DNA from: Ascidia mentula
Lineage: Eukaryota > Chordata > Ascidiacea > Phlebobranchia > Ascidiidae
Assembly: GCA_947561715.1 (NCBI GenBank)
Contig: OX387202.1
Location: 18,179,001 to 18,243,000, forward strand
Reading direction: 5' to 3'
Length of the DNA: 64,000 bases
The stretch's first letter is position 1, and every line of letters starts with the position of its first letter. Positions 10,321-22,300 of the stretch are shown piece after piece. The translations under genes and the position numbers were made by a program. Under the pieces are notes generated by a model that saw only the letters and a list, made by a program, of their open reading frames with translations, ran no database searches and was not told where the DNA came from.

Positions 10321-13300
10321 TTAGTCGCTTACCACATCATGGTGGTCGATCAAATGGAACTGGGGTGGAGAGGCATCGCTATCTGACGAAGACCTCCTCG
10401 GTGGTCCCTCATTATCAGTTGGAAGTTGAGTGGTGAGAAAAGGCTCAGCAACAACAGTCACTCGTCCGCCGTCTTCATACTGGTTGGTTTCGGGGACAAG
10501 AAGTTCGGCGTTTTGCTGGTGAGAAAACCCGGCTCTGCCACCGCCGAAAAGGTCCGCGGTCGTTAGAGTGGAAGTGGCGTCGTAACCCGGATGCTGCTGG
10601 GCCATGTCTGGTCGCTGGATGACGCTAGAGAGCACGTCGCGTGCGCTTTTTTCCATGTCTCCTTCGTCTGGATCGTCGGCTACAGTCTCCCACAGCATGT
10701 GCGCATGGCGTTGGTTCATGCGTTGATGATGCAACTTTACAAAGGAAAATGTAGTCGGGTCAACAAATTGGCACTTCGTCAGATGCGTTTTATTATCTCG
10801 TTCGAGATAGGACCTTTTAGCACCAAATGCGCCGGTCTAAGGTTACAGCAGTAACCATAGTTCGTGAATGAACCCTCGTTGTATTCGTAAATCTTGGCAT
10901 TTTAGGTTGTTCTTGTTTTTTTAACATTAGCCTGTTCTTATCATGATGCACCAAAGTAAATTCACCAATTTTTGTTTGCAAACACACAAAAAAACAGCGG
11001 ACTATTCTTCCGTGGGCCCGTTTCACAGAATTGCCAAGGGAAAAATATGCCGACTCGTTGTAATCCCAGTTACAGATCATTTAAAACAGAACCTCGTGCA
11101 TATAGAGGGCGCTCAAGCTCATTTCCATGGTCGAGGCATCTCGCTGCTTCTCGAATGTGGACGAATAGACATATGGGTTGGGGAACTTGTCAGACGAAAC
11201 CTGCAGCATTTGCGGGCCTAAAAATAGAAATGGATTTTGCATTATCGACAGTCGCACTTGTTGGCGTGCGCGACGCGCCCCAAACAATGCATTTGCAGCG
11301 CGAATTACGAACAAAACCGCGGGAAGAAACGCGTTTCGGTTTTTGCATCATCACGTAAATGCTACACGAAGTAGGTAATATCTGTATCACGTCTTGCCAA
11401 ATTTGTGTTTCATTTAGAGGCAAATTTATTCCCAGCGACTGAATTAGACCAGGCATATGCTGTTATGATCGCGCCGTGCCTAAACATTTAAACTCCATGG
11501 TTAACCAAAAGATTGTATCTTCCCAAAGACGTTTCTTTGACAGCTGTGGCGTTAAATACCGAAAACAGGGGCGCGTAACTTGCACCAAACATGATCTTCA
11601 ACATTTGATCGAGCTTTTAAACAAGACGTATACATGGTAGTCCGTACCCTTCTTTATCAGATGCAAGTGTGTACAGATTAAATCAGCGATGGAAAATATA
11701 CGGCGCCGCATCCGAATAATTCCACCAACGCGAAAATTTTTACCTATTGCATTGGCAGCTATCGCTTTGTCGTGGCGGGCACGTGACCGAAGGCGGAGCT
11801 CTGATTGGTCAGTAGCAAAAACCAATTAAAAGACAGCATGCAAAATGTGGGACGGCGTAATATTGGGTCGTGGATGGCTGTAATTGCGGATAAACGGTCG
11901 AAACGGAGGTCATCGCGTAAGGCGGGTGTCTGTAATGATTGGATACGAAACCAATAACCAAGGGTATTTGCATGTGTGGCTTGTAATACGGGCGCCTCTA
12001 GCCACAGACGGAAAACATGTTGGCATACCGTAATGACATTTGAGGGAAAAATTGCAACCAATTGCGCAGAATATGTTTTGCTTGTACAACAAACTGAACA
12101 TATCATTTACAACAGTACCAGGGGTGCCACCTTCTGCACCGCTCTGCCACTTACCGCTCAACACACAAAACGTTTCTCCTAAAACCGCAACGTTTATGAA
12201 ACATCGCGAGCACAATTGAACAGCGCAATTATATCTTCCGGCACAGCCATATCCGCGCCATTCTCGAGTGCTGCCGAGGTAAATATGCGACACCGCCAAA
12301 ACGCCAGGTCCCAAATTGATGCTCGCCTGTATACAGACTTTGTGATCGACGGCGTGGCGACAACGGAAAGGGTCTCGAGCGTTTGATGTGCCCGGTGCCA
12401 AAACCTAGCTGTGAAGTGCGCTAAAGGGGTGGGGTATCATTAGCAGGCGTCTTAACGCTGAGGCGCGGGTAACCGCGAGTGGTCGCGTGCCTCTGAACGT
12501 GGGGCGCGCCCGGTTGCATGGCGACGAAACAGGGTTCGTGTCCTTAGGCCGACCGAAGATCGTGTTGAGCGAAGGAAAACCGCACGACGCGAACCTCAAT
12601 TTACCGCCGGAAGGTCTCGAGATTTCCGTGCGAGTGATGCAATGTCGCTCAAGTCCAGAAGTGATTGATTTCGCGATTTCGTGAATTCGGGGACGGATGT
12701 GTGAGCGAAATTGCTCGTTTCATAATAATGCCCGGCATGCGGATCGGAAGAAAGGGAGAAAAGGGACGGGTTGAAGGGTCACCGGATCCCGCTGAAAAGT
12801 GGAGTTGGCACCGATGGTGTGATTCATTCTTTGGAAGCGTTACGTCACGAAACAGCGGAGGTCATGACCGGGGGAATTTACAATCACGCGACAAAAAGTT
12901 GCTGGATAGCAACTGCGTTTAAACACATAGCAGACGCTTTTTTTATTTTCAAACAGAACTTACCCGCTTGGTACAAGACGCTCGAAACCATGTACTCCTC
13001 AGCGCCCTCTGCCGGCCCTTCACAGGACTTCGCACCTCGATGCACAGTCGCTGGGGGGCGTCGCTCCGTTGTCGATGACGACATTCCTGAAAAGGAAATC
13101 ACCGAATTATGACGTCAACAGCTTCGAGGTCATTCGGACAGTGACTGAGGACAAAGCTATTCTGCGACACAAATTGGAACGGACAAAGTTTGCCAGCGCC
13201 GTTGAAAGCGGATTAAGAACGGGCATCATCACCGCGGTTTGACAGATTATGCAGTGCGTGATTCGCTAACGAGCGCGACATGAACGCCGAGGATGTTTTT

Positions 13301-16300
13301 TTCGCCGAAAAGCCGCCGTAACACCGGAGGAAGGCGGTAACAGCGTCGAAAACAATGGAAACGATCGTAAGCTGACAGAGGCGCGGGTGCAACGAGTTCG
13401 ACGACATATTGGCACGCAAACAGGACTACGTGGCGTTTATCACGCTGTAAGCAGTTGTATTATTATGACATCGGTGTCGTCTCGAAGGGACGCAGTTGAA
13501 GGGTATGAAGATCCCTGGCCGTTTGGTCAGCAAAGTCGTACAAGAGTCCCACCAAGCTGCACTGATGAGGCCTTATAGGTTAGTGGCCATCTGAATGCAG
13601 CTCACATAAATTATAATATTGGCTCCACTTGCTTATGTATATGCTTGTATAAAGATGCCGTTCGACCGTTTGCACGCAATAGAATTTTAAGACATTTCCG
13701 ACGCAAATTACTCATTACAAAATGACAACAGTCTTCGGGTAATTAAAAAAAGTATGGAAAGCATTGTTCTTAAAATATATTCTTCCTTTTCCGCATTTGG
13801 AGCCATCGTCACCTGCGGTTTGATTCCCGGAACAAAGGTTTAAATGCAGCTTCCCTCTGTCACGTCTAAAACTACCATCACCACCATGCGTGGGAGCACT
13901 AACTTAACCATGCATCTCTCGAGCCCCGCACCAACCTCCTCCCGGTGTCGGCATGTTTTGATTACTCCTGCTTGGGTGTGGAGGATTATTACCGGGCTGC
14001 AATCAAACATCGCTACCGGGTCGCGTGCCCACGCCAAAGTGGCGTAATAAGTGGAATCAGCGCCTACGCTTTTAATGACAGGCCGGGCAGTGCTTGTAGT
14101 ACTGGCTACGAACAGGCGTAGAGGACGCGGTGACCTTGGCAGCCTTTGTGTGTACACTGGGCCCTACCCAAGACGCTTAAGGAAGATTAAGGTTAAAGTA
14201 GTCGAGTTTAGAGCGATTACTACTGTGCGGTTATTTTAAAACGGTAGCGCCCTTGCGACCAGACTAAACGGCGGCAATCACTAATAATTTAAAGCGCCGT
14301 ACTCTGTTTGATTGGCAAGATAGATGACTATAAAGTATAGGGACTGGTAGGAAATTATAAAAGGTATCACGTGCTATATAACGCGGCTTTTACTTACCCT
14401 TAATAGCGCCACCAGTGTTCGGGGTACCATTTTTGACAGGGTGTCACAAGAATGAACCATTTTTTATGTTTATCCAAGATAAAATAATAAAATGTCAGTA
14501 AGCATGTTTAAAAAACTTTGAAAAATTCTAAGAAAAGTGCACATAGCGGATGAAACGTGTGTGTCATTACCGATCCAAAATTACTGATACCAAGGCCAAC
14601 TTATGACCACTATGTTTTACTTTCAAAACCTCTTTAAGTTCAAAACATCGTATTATGGGCCAGTTCATGTCCACTTTTTAAGCAACTGGTTCGTGTTGAA
14701 TTACGTTATCCGCTGTCAAAACGTTTTCCTCGACTTGTTTTTTAAAGTTCGTAGTGATCCTTCCGCGTTTTGGCCAAAAATATACAAAGAAACCTCAATA
14801 AGTAGCAGAACATGATTTACAGCTTTGGATCGTTACGAAATTTCCATGACAGCACGAAAACAATGGAGGCCATGTAGGCCTGCGTGACGAACAACGCAAA
14901 CAGCTTCTGACTTGCGGTGGGTGCTGGCATTTCGGCTTGCTGGAAAGGTTATTACTGACAACAACACCTAAGCGATTTTTTATTTGGTTATTGGGTGCCT
15001 AGATAACATTTTTCACTGGCAATCGATAATACCCGTTGCAAGCATTTTCTCTAAACCCATGGTTAATTAAATTTCGATACGGCGAATCACGCATTTTTGC
15101 CATGGTGCTATTTATCGTGAGCAAGTGGTATATTGGTAATAAATTGTTCCACGACAAGCGTTTTTACTGCATTTTAACTTTAAATGCACGCGGTTCTATG
15201 TACACAAAAGGATTAATATGGCATTGCATTTCATAATTTGTTTTAAAATTAAGGACATATTCACTCAGCTGTTGGATAAAATAATCATTTTACATATTTC
15301 AGGTGTCGCTCAGTTTGACCGGAGTGCATTTCAGATCACGTCTGTCAATAAAACAACACTCACACAAGGGGTTCCACCAGTCGTATGACTTGATCCTAAA
15401 AGGAACGCTATATGTTTGGGATTAGCGTCAATTGTTTTAGTGTATTAAAGCATTTAACCGTTGTTTGAATTCCATATCACACTAAAATAATCAGAATATT
15501 TTCAAAGCAAATCCTCTTGATATATAGTTCTATATGGAATTTCAGTTCCCGTGCACCGTGTAATGAGATTCATTTTGCATATGAAACTAGAAAAATATTT
15601 TCTTTTTTCGAAGCAAAGCAAAATCAAAATCACCAGAAGATTTGCTTCAAAAAGATTTTCCTGATTTTATATGCAAAATAAATCTCATTGCATGGTATGT
15701 GAGCGAAAAATGATGCTTGCCGTTTGTTTTGAGTGGATTTCGCTAAATGGCAGTGCAATATACATTCGGCCGTGTCGTCCGCTTATTTGGTTGTCGGCAT
15801 TCTGCAGCGTGCAACAGCGGGTGCAACCGTTTACTAAATATCGGTGACACAAAACAGATTACGCGAATTACGGCGCAAAACATAAACAAGGACGGTTCGA
15901 CACGACGCTAGGTACCGGTTTGCCAGACGTGACGGGCGCAAAGTTTGTGACGTCCGCCCTGCTGCGGACAGGACAAGGTCAAAGGCGAAGATTCCGCGAA
16001 GAATTGATGTTTTTTGTTGTTGTGACATATGGTAAATGAAACGTTTTCGTTGCTAGCTTTTTAAGGCATACAGGACATCGTGGCTATTGGAAATGTTTGT
16101 CGTGTTAAACCTATTTGCACAATACCGTTTCAAATACGTTAACGTTGGTTATTCAGTGATTTAGCAATTCAACAGTTCTTTGAAAGATTTTCGACAAGGT
16201 TATAGCTGCCTTTTCACTTACCTTTCTTTTCCCTTTCCTGTGTCGATGATTGGTTTTGTAAATTCACGTCATTTCCGCCGATAGAGGTCTCACCTTCGTA

Positions 16301-19300
16301 GCAGCTCATCAGAATGCTTGGGTTCGGCCGATTCAGGATGCTCGGCTGTAAAGGAAAAAATATTTCGGATTTTTTAAATTTCTTGAAATTTCGCCGAGGA
16401 TTGACCGCAAGGAGGCAGTGGCAATTTGACGTTCGGAGAAACGAGTTTAGTTTGGGCCAGAAGACGCAGGAATGTCCTTGAAATTAGCACCTTTTGCTTT
16501 CTTCGACGTTTCTGGGTACATGAAACGCACCATTCTTGGACGAAAATTTACGCAGTTAAAATTTCATTTGGGTGCATGGTTTAAGAAAAATATGCCTTTG
16601 CCACGTTTGTGCCATGCTGATTGTAACCTTACTTCAAACTTGGACTTCAAAATAATTGCGCATATTTTCTGCACAGTCGAAATCACCCGAATGCCACATG
16701 AGCTCAACATAGCGGGACAATAGGCCATTTGGAACGTAATACGTAACCACGCGAGCAAAAAACAACAACAGCCCGATGAGTTTGCGCAGTTTCCAAGCTT
16801 GCGAATTTAAAAATAACCTCTCAGGTTTGGCGCCAAAACATTGTTACACACGGCGCCGCAAACGTTCGAGGCCGACTTCAGCCGACAAGCTACAAATCGA
16901 CATGCCAAGAAATCTGTTTTGTTCAGAGTTGTAGCTGCTCCGACCGCAGATAGATGTGTCATATTGAGCAAGTTTTGCAAATTCTCACGCTTCTTCAGCC
17001 ACGCGTACACTCGCAAATCGCGTGTCATTAAAACTGCACAAAACCAATAATTTGTCATTTTTTTCACTTTCAGGTATCCTGGCTTATTTGATTATTGGGT
17101 ATTAATAGAGGATGTCGAATTCGCGGCACGGGCATCCAAACCCTTTTTTCATAATAACCTTTAGACAGCATTTGTTTGTTTAAGGCAAGATATCTTATAT
17201 ATATAGTAAAGGGTTTTTCAACCACACCAGATCAATTTAGGAAACTCTATGAAAATTTTGAAGATCTTTTTTTGTTTCGCCGCTATACAAAAAAACGTCC
17301 ACGGACCTTATTCACAGAATCCTGTCACAGCGTGAATAAAGTCGTTTTTGTGCAATGACGGGTTGCTGGTTACACACACGCGACTTACAGTGTTGTTGTT
17401 GGCCACCCGTGGTAATTACTGGTAAAGTGCTGAGTTGACATCGTAATTAACCTAAAGGCGTGCTTCTCATATTTTCTTCACAGATATTTCAACGGCATTT
17501 TAATTGCCGTAGTTTCGTCCCCACGCTTGCTGGTTGTAGAGGAATCCCTATCACTTACGACAACGCGTTAGCTTCCCGCTGCTGGTGGAATGTGTCGCCT
17601 CTTGACACACCGGGGTGGGTGCCGAGTGTTCCTGGTAGCGTAGGTGGGTGACAAGTGCCTGTCGCACTCGCCATAGAGAATAACGTTACCATACATTTGT
17701 ACGAGGGTGCGCCAATGGCAAGAAGTGACCCTCGCACTGTAAACTTCGTGTTAGAGATAAAATCTACAGAGTGAACGCGCAAACGGTAACGTAAACTATC
17801 ACAAGGTGGCGGTAGCGCACTTCTGTTTGTTGCGAGGGCCTCGGGCGTCTTGGCAACAGAAATGTTAAAGAAAACTAAGCTACCATTACGGGGCATGACA
17901 TCACTACAAACTTGGTCTTGGAGTAGGGCGAATTTAAGGCGGTGGCATGAGCACAAAATACGCGGCGAGTTAACGCCTTTGCTAAATTAAGCGACGACAG
18001 CCCACGCGACATGACGGGCGGCGACGGTGACTCGGAATCGCGTCGCTATTTCTAGACCTGGGGTGGAACGTGCGATGTGCAGAGTTTCTCAACACTCCCC
18101 TGTGTTCTGCCACGACTTTAACCTGCCCTGGCGCCCATGACAGTCGCCCAATTCCATTGTATTTTGGTATCGATATTGCGTTACTCTCGCCCCTTTTTCG
18201 TACACTATTTGCCCTCTCCAATTATCCCCCTGTTGTAATATTTGTGGACGCGCTATTGTGTTTAGTACGCCCTTATAAAATGGTGTTCAAAACGCGGGTG
18301 CGTTGAAACTGACTTACTTGGACATTATCTGTTCATATCGTTTGGTGTGGCGCAGCCTGGCGGTAAAATTTACGTAACGATTCAGAGTTGCAAGAAGACG
18401 CTATAATGTTTGTGCATGGGCTGTAATTCACTTCACAATGCTGTGTAGCCGTCTCATTATCTTGTTCGAGATTGCGGCAGGGTGCATTTGTATAATTGTA
18501 ACGTACACAACCACGACGAAAGCCATGAATACCAACGGAGCGATTCCCTGTTTCAATCAAAACAGGCAGGTTGTCTTGTAACCTAATTCCGGAGAGACGC
18601 AATATATATTTTAAGCGTCTTGACAAAAACATGGCGGGAACACACAATTTGACAGGTGAAGATAAGAGAGCGAATCTCGTCTGTCGATCTGCGTGCTGAA
18701 AACGCGCGGTTAAACAGGCGTAGATAAAGCTGTAAGCTACCGCGTAAACCTGTGACATCCGACATTTTCCATCACCCAAATATCGCGATTCGTGCGAAAA
18801 ACAGCTCAAGGCCGATTCCCGCGGCTTCCCGAGCTCTGCACTTCAAATGCGGCGGATGTCCAAGTAAAGGTTCACAGCATATTGATAGGCGGCCATTATT
18901 TCGTAATCCCGGTAAGCGCTAAACGCGAAGAGCCGCCTGCATTTCGCAAGATTTCCTGGACTATACCTCTACATCAGGCTCGATGCGTTAACCTCCAAAA
19001 TATATGAATAAGCGTGAAGCCAATAATACGAATTTTGTAAGATTGCCACAGTTTCGACCTGTGAGGTCTCATCAGTGCAGCTTGGTGTGACTACGGACGA
19101 TCTTGCGGACCATACGACCTGGCAAAGACTTAGTGGTTTCTAAGACCTTACAAGTCGAAATAGTGGCCATCAGTGTTTCACAAACTTTATATATAACCAA
19201 TAAATGTATAGAGGTATATTATTCTTTTGAATGCAGAACACCTAGGCAGTATCGCCCCACTGCAAAGAGCTCCCTTGGTGATCTCAGCTATTTTATGTGT

Positions 19301-22300
19301 ATTTTGTTACACCGAATGCGTGATCTTTCGTATCTTGTTCCGATTTGTCAGGAATGCCTTTGATCGTCGGGTTTATTGGCTGCAATGCCACAGTAGCCTA
19401 CTTTTTTGACTATTGCATGTATTCATTGAGGTGGCCAATATGGTAAAGAAAGCGTTATGGATTGCACGCATGAACCAATTTATATGTTTGCTCACGAAGA
19501 TTTTATTTTCAAGTGCAAAAAGGACAGCTTTTGTCACATACAGCTACCGTGTTTCGTGTCGAAAAGGCCGCCAGACACTTTCGAATACACAGACAGACAA
19601 AACGCAAACCGCAAGCGGGCGTTTAGTCTAGCGTGAAGGTCGCAATTTACCTGAAGTTGTGTTTTGAAATTCGTTCTGTACCTTTATCTTTACCTATCGG
19701 TGTTGTAATCTTATATGAAAGTCGGGCAATTTTCGCAGTTTGTCCTTTAATATACGAACTGTTGGTTTATTTAAGGACAAAATGTTGTTTTTTTGCACTT
19801 TGTCATAGTGTGGGCGTACGTGACACTGTAAGTCCAACTTAATTGATGTTAAAAATGTATTGACTGGTGCAACATCTTTGGTATTATACCGTTATTGAAA
19901 CGGTGTCACAACTACACTACATTCGGTTATTGAAAAAAACAAAATAACTTGTTTGCACTTCAACAGAACAAAGGCGGATCTCAGATTGCTAACAATGGTG
20001 AATAGCTAACAGACAACAGCTATTGGCCGCAATAATTGAGACCTCAAAGCAAATCAAATTATTTCGACCAGGTGCCTTCCATGACGTCCGTAGCGGACAA
20101 TTTAGTAATTACAACCCCAACAATCACGCTTTCTCAAACATAAACACCTTATTCACGACCCATGGGTTTCCATTGTAACTGGCGACAAGCCAATGTCATG
20201 CCATTAACACGGGAGAGGTTCATAATCGGTGCTACAACAAGTGATTAACTGAAGCGAGACATGGGAACCGTTGTCCTATTAAACGCTTTCACTTCCCTAA
20301 TTGGAGTCGAAACTGGTGGTGCGGGGTTTCGTAAAGATTACATCACCGTTTTAAACGATAAGGCAGAGTTCATCCGTCGGCGGATAGGTTAACTGCCAGC
20401 GACCTTTAAACTTATAGCTACTGATAAACTTTGCAGCAAAATTCTGACTGATGCTGTTGTCTCGGTTTGGCATTTTCGGTTTTGGATAAGGTTAGGTCTG
20501 AAAAACTGACGGAAAACGTTGTTATTTGTTTTGCTTGGAAAGATTAATCACTGCCCGTCGACCACAAGCGAGTTATAATGAAAAGCTTATCTTTGCTTGA
20601 ATTTTAGAACCGTATGAGCAACTGTTTACAAAACGGGAACCTGCTTTCATCAAGAAAACAAATTGCTTTTTAATTACAGCATTAGCTTACGGCCAACCGT
20701 TCTTAATTGTTAAAGTCCCGACATTTTTTACGGAACTTTATGAACTCTTAATGAAGGTATTTAGAAATTGAGGCTTGGGAAATTTTCCCATCCGAAAATC
20801 TTCGCCAATCAAGTTGAAGTGCCTCACATGCCTCAGCTGTGGGCGTTTATATAATACACAAATGTACAATAAGTAGCGCACTTGTGCGGCTTCAGAGTTT
20901 GTCACGAGACGACCGGTCAACGGACTTCGAATTGAGAAGTGAATCATTATGATTGCGCGAATTCTAAAGATAATCGCCTGAATAGAATTTTGAGATTCTT
21001 GAAAGGCTGCGAACTCCCACAAGCGGGTGCCGGGTGGTTTGTGATTGTCTAAAGTCGCCCCGACAGTTAAAAGTCCCGCCAGTGTGCCGTGTGTCATCCA
21101 CTTGTTTATATTAGTCAGTTTTGTGAACAACCGGAAAAAAGATTTCAGCCGATTATTGTCCTAATCGTGGCATCTACAGTAATTACGACCTGCACTCCTA
21201 TCCGCCTCCAGCGGTCGTCGTTAATTTTATAAATAAAAAGCATTGCGGAATCACCCCGATGAAGCCCAGCTGAATAGCGGGCGAAACGTCGGTGAATAAA
21301 AGTTAGGTTTAATTGTTCCAGAAGAACAGATTATGAAAAGACAATATCCCTGACAGCAACAGAAATATAATACTGCACAATCGCAGTTTAAATTGCGCAT
21401 ACCAAGGTCACCCGGCTTTCTCGTCAGAAAACCCCGAAGTTAATCCGTTGTGGCGAAGGTGGGCGGCATTTTAACCGAGCAGAAACTGCGTGGGCTGAGA
21501 CGCCCAAAACCACCTCCAGAATTTTACCTTTGCCAAAGTGGCCGGTTGTTCGACACATAAGGCAGAGCGGGTGGAATTTTCGTCAAGCTTTTCTTATCAC
21601 CACAGTGAGCCCTATGACTTGCAACCTACAGACGTGATGTGATCACAAACAATAAATGCGCAGACTTAGGTGATGATCTAACATCAGATTCACACGAATA
21701 CAGGAGTTAAGGAGCTGACAATTAAATGCCTTACTTAAGGCGTCATATGCGTGGTAGCCATTCTAACATTGCGCAATAAGTTAACTCGAAGCACAAACAA
21801 TTGACATCGAGTGAGATGTTGCGCAATATTGGGACACGAGGTAGTTCTTAGATTCTCTCGCCGGGGATCGAACCCGTACTATTCTGGTCACGGCGCGTTC
21901 TTGTACCTACCAACATGTCCATAGATCCAAGTGAATTCAGGGAGGCGAGAAGTGGATTCTGGGCGACCTGACCAGTCTGCATCAAAACGACGTCCTTTTG
22001 GGCGTTGGTCTGCAAATCAAAGGCGATTGGTGAATAAACTAAGACCATCATAACACCTTTCGCTTTAGGAACTGTTAACAAAATGTTTGAACTGGAATAT
22101 TAACGTTTTTGAATGGGAGTTTGTTTGAACTGCTTTGCTTGTGACATAAGTAGGTGCAAGGTGTCGCCGGCCATGACGACCTACTACTACTTTATGTAAA
22201 AGCATGTCATTACACTATTACAAGCTGAAACGAGAATTGCGTTTGTTCTCAGCAATCAAAAATTCAAAGGGAAAAACCTGTTTTAATCGAGGTGGAACCT

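Larger units (their letters stand above)
11218..16221. other. ATG9 intron 13 (5.0 kb), repeat-rich
   Basis: Holds a hammerhead-like repeat copy (13552-13592), an interleaved fold-back sequence (15491-15692) and short open frames on both strands. One minus-strand exon-like ORF (14817-14939, APTASQKLFALFVTQ...) has an acceptor but cannot be read in phase from ATG9 exon 13. No nested gene is supported. Confidence 0.5.

Noticed and set aside
10735-10836. Upstream in-frame extension of the last ATG9 exon (EDNK-type residues before LHHQRM) with its own acceptor
   Set aside because: Exon 14 ends in phase 0 at MHE and joins directly to LHHQRM, as in human ATG9A (YMHQLHK), using the acceptor tttgtaaag; the extension is intronic.
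14817-14939. Minus-strand exon-like ORF with an acceptor and a membrane-helix-like stretch (KLFALFVTQAYMASIVFVLS) inside ATG9 intron 13
   Set aside because: It cannot be read in that frame from ATG9 exon 13 (phase mismatch), no partner exon was found, and 41 codons is within chance expectation.
21848-21910. tRNA-like B box (ggttcgatcccc, minus strand)
   Set aside because: The acceptor and D arms do not pair; at most a tRNA-derived repeat remnant.
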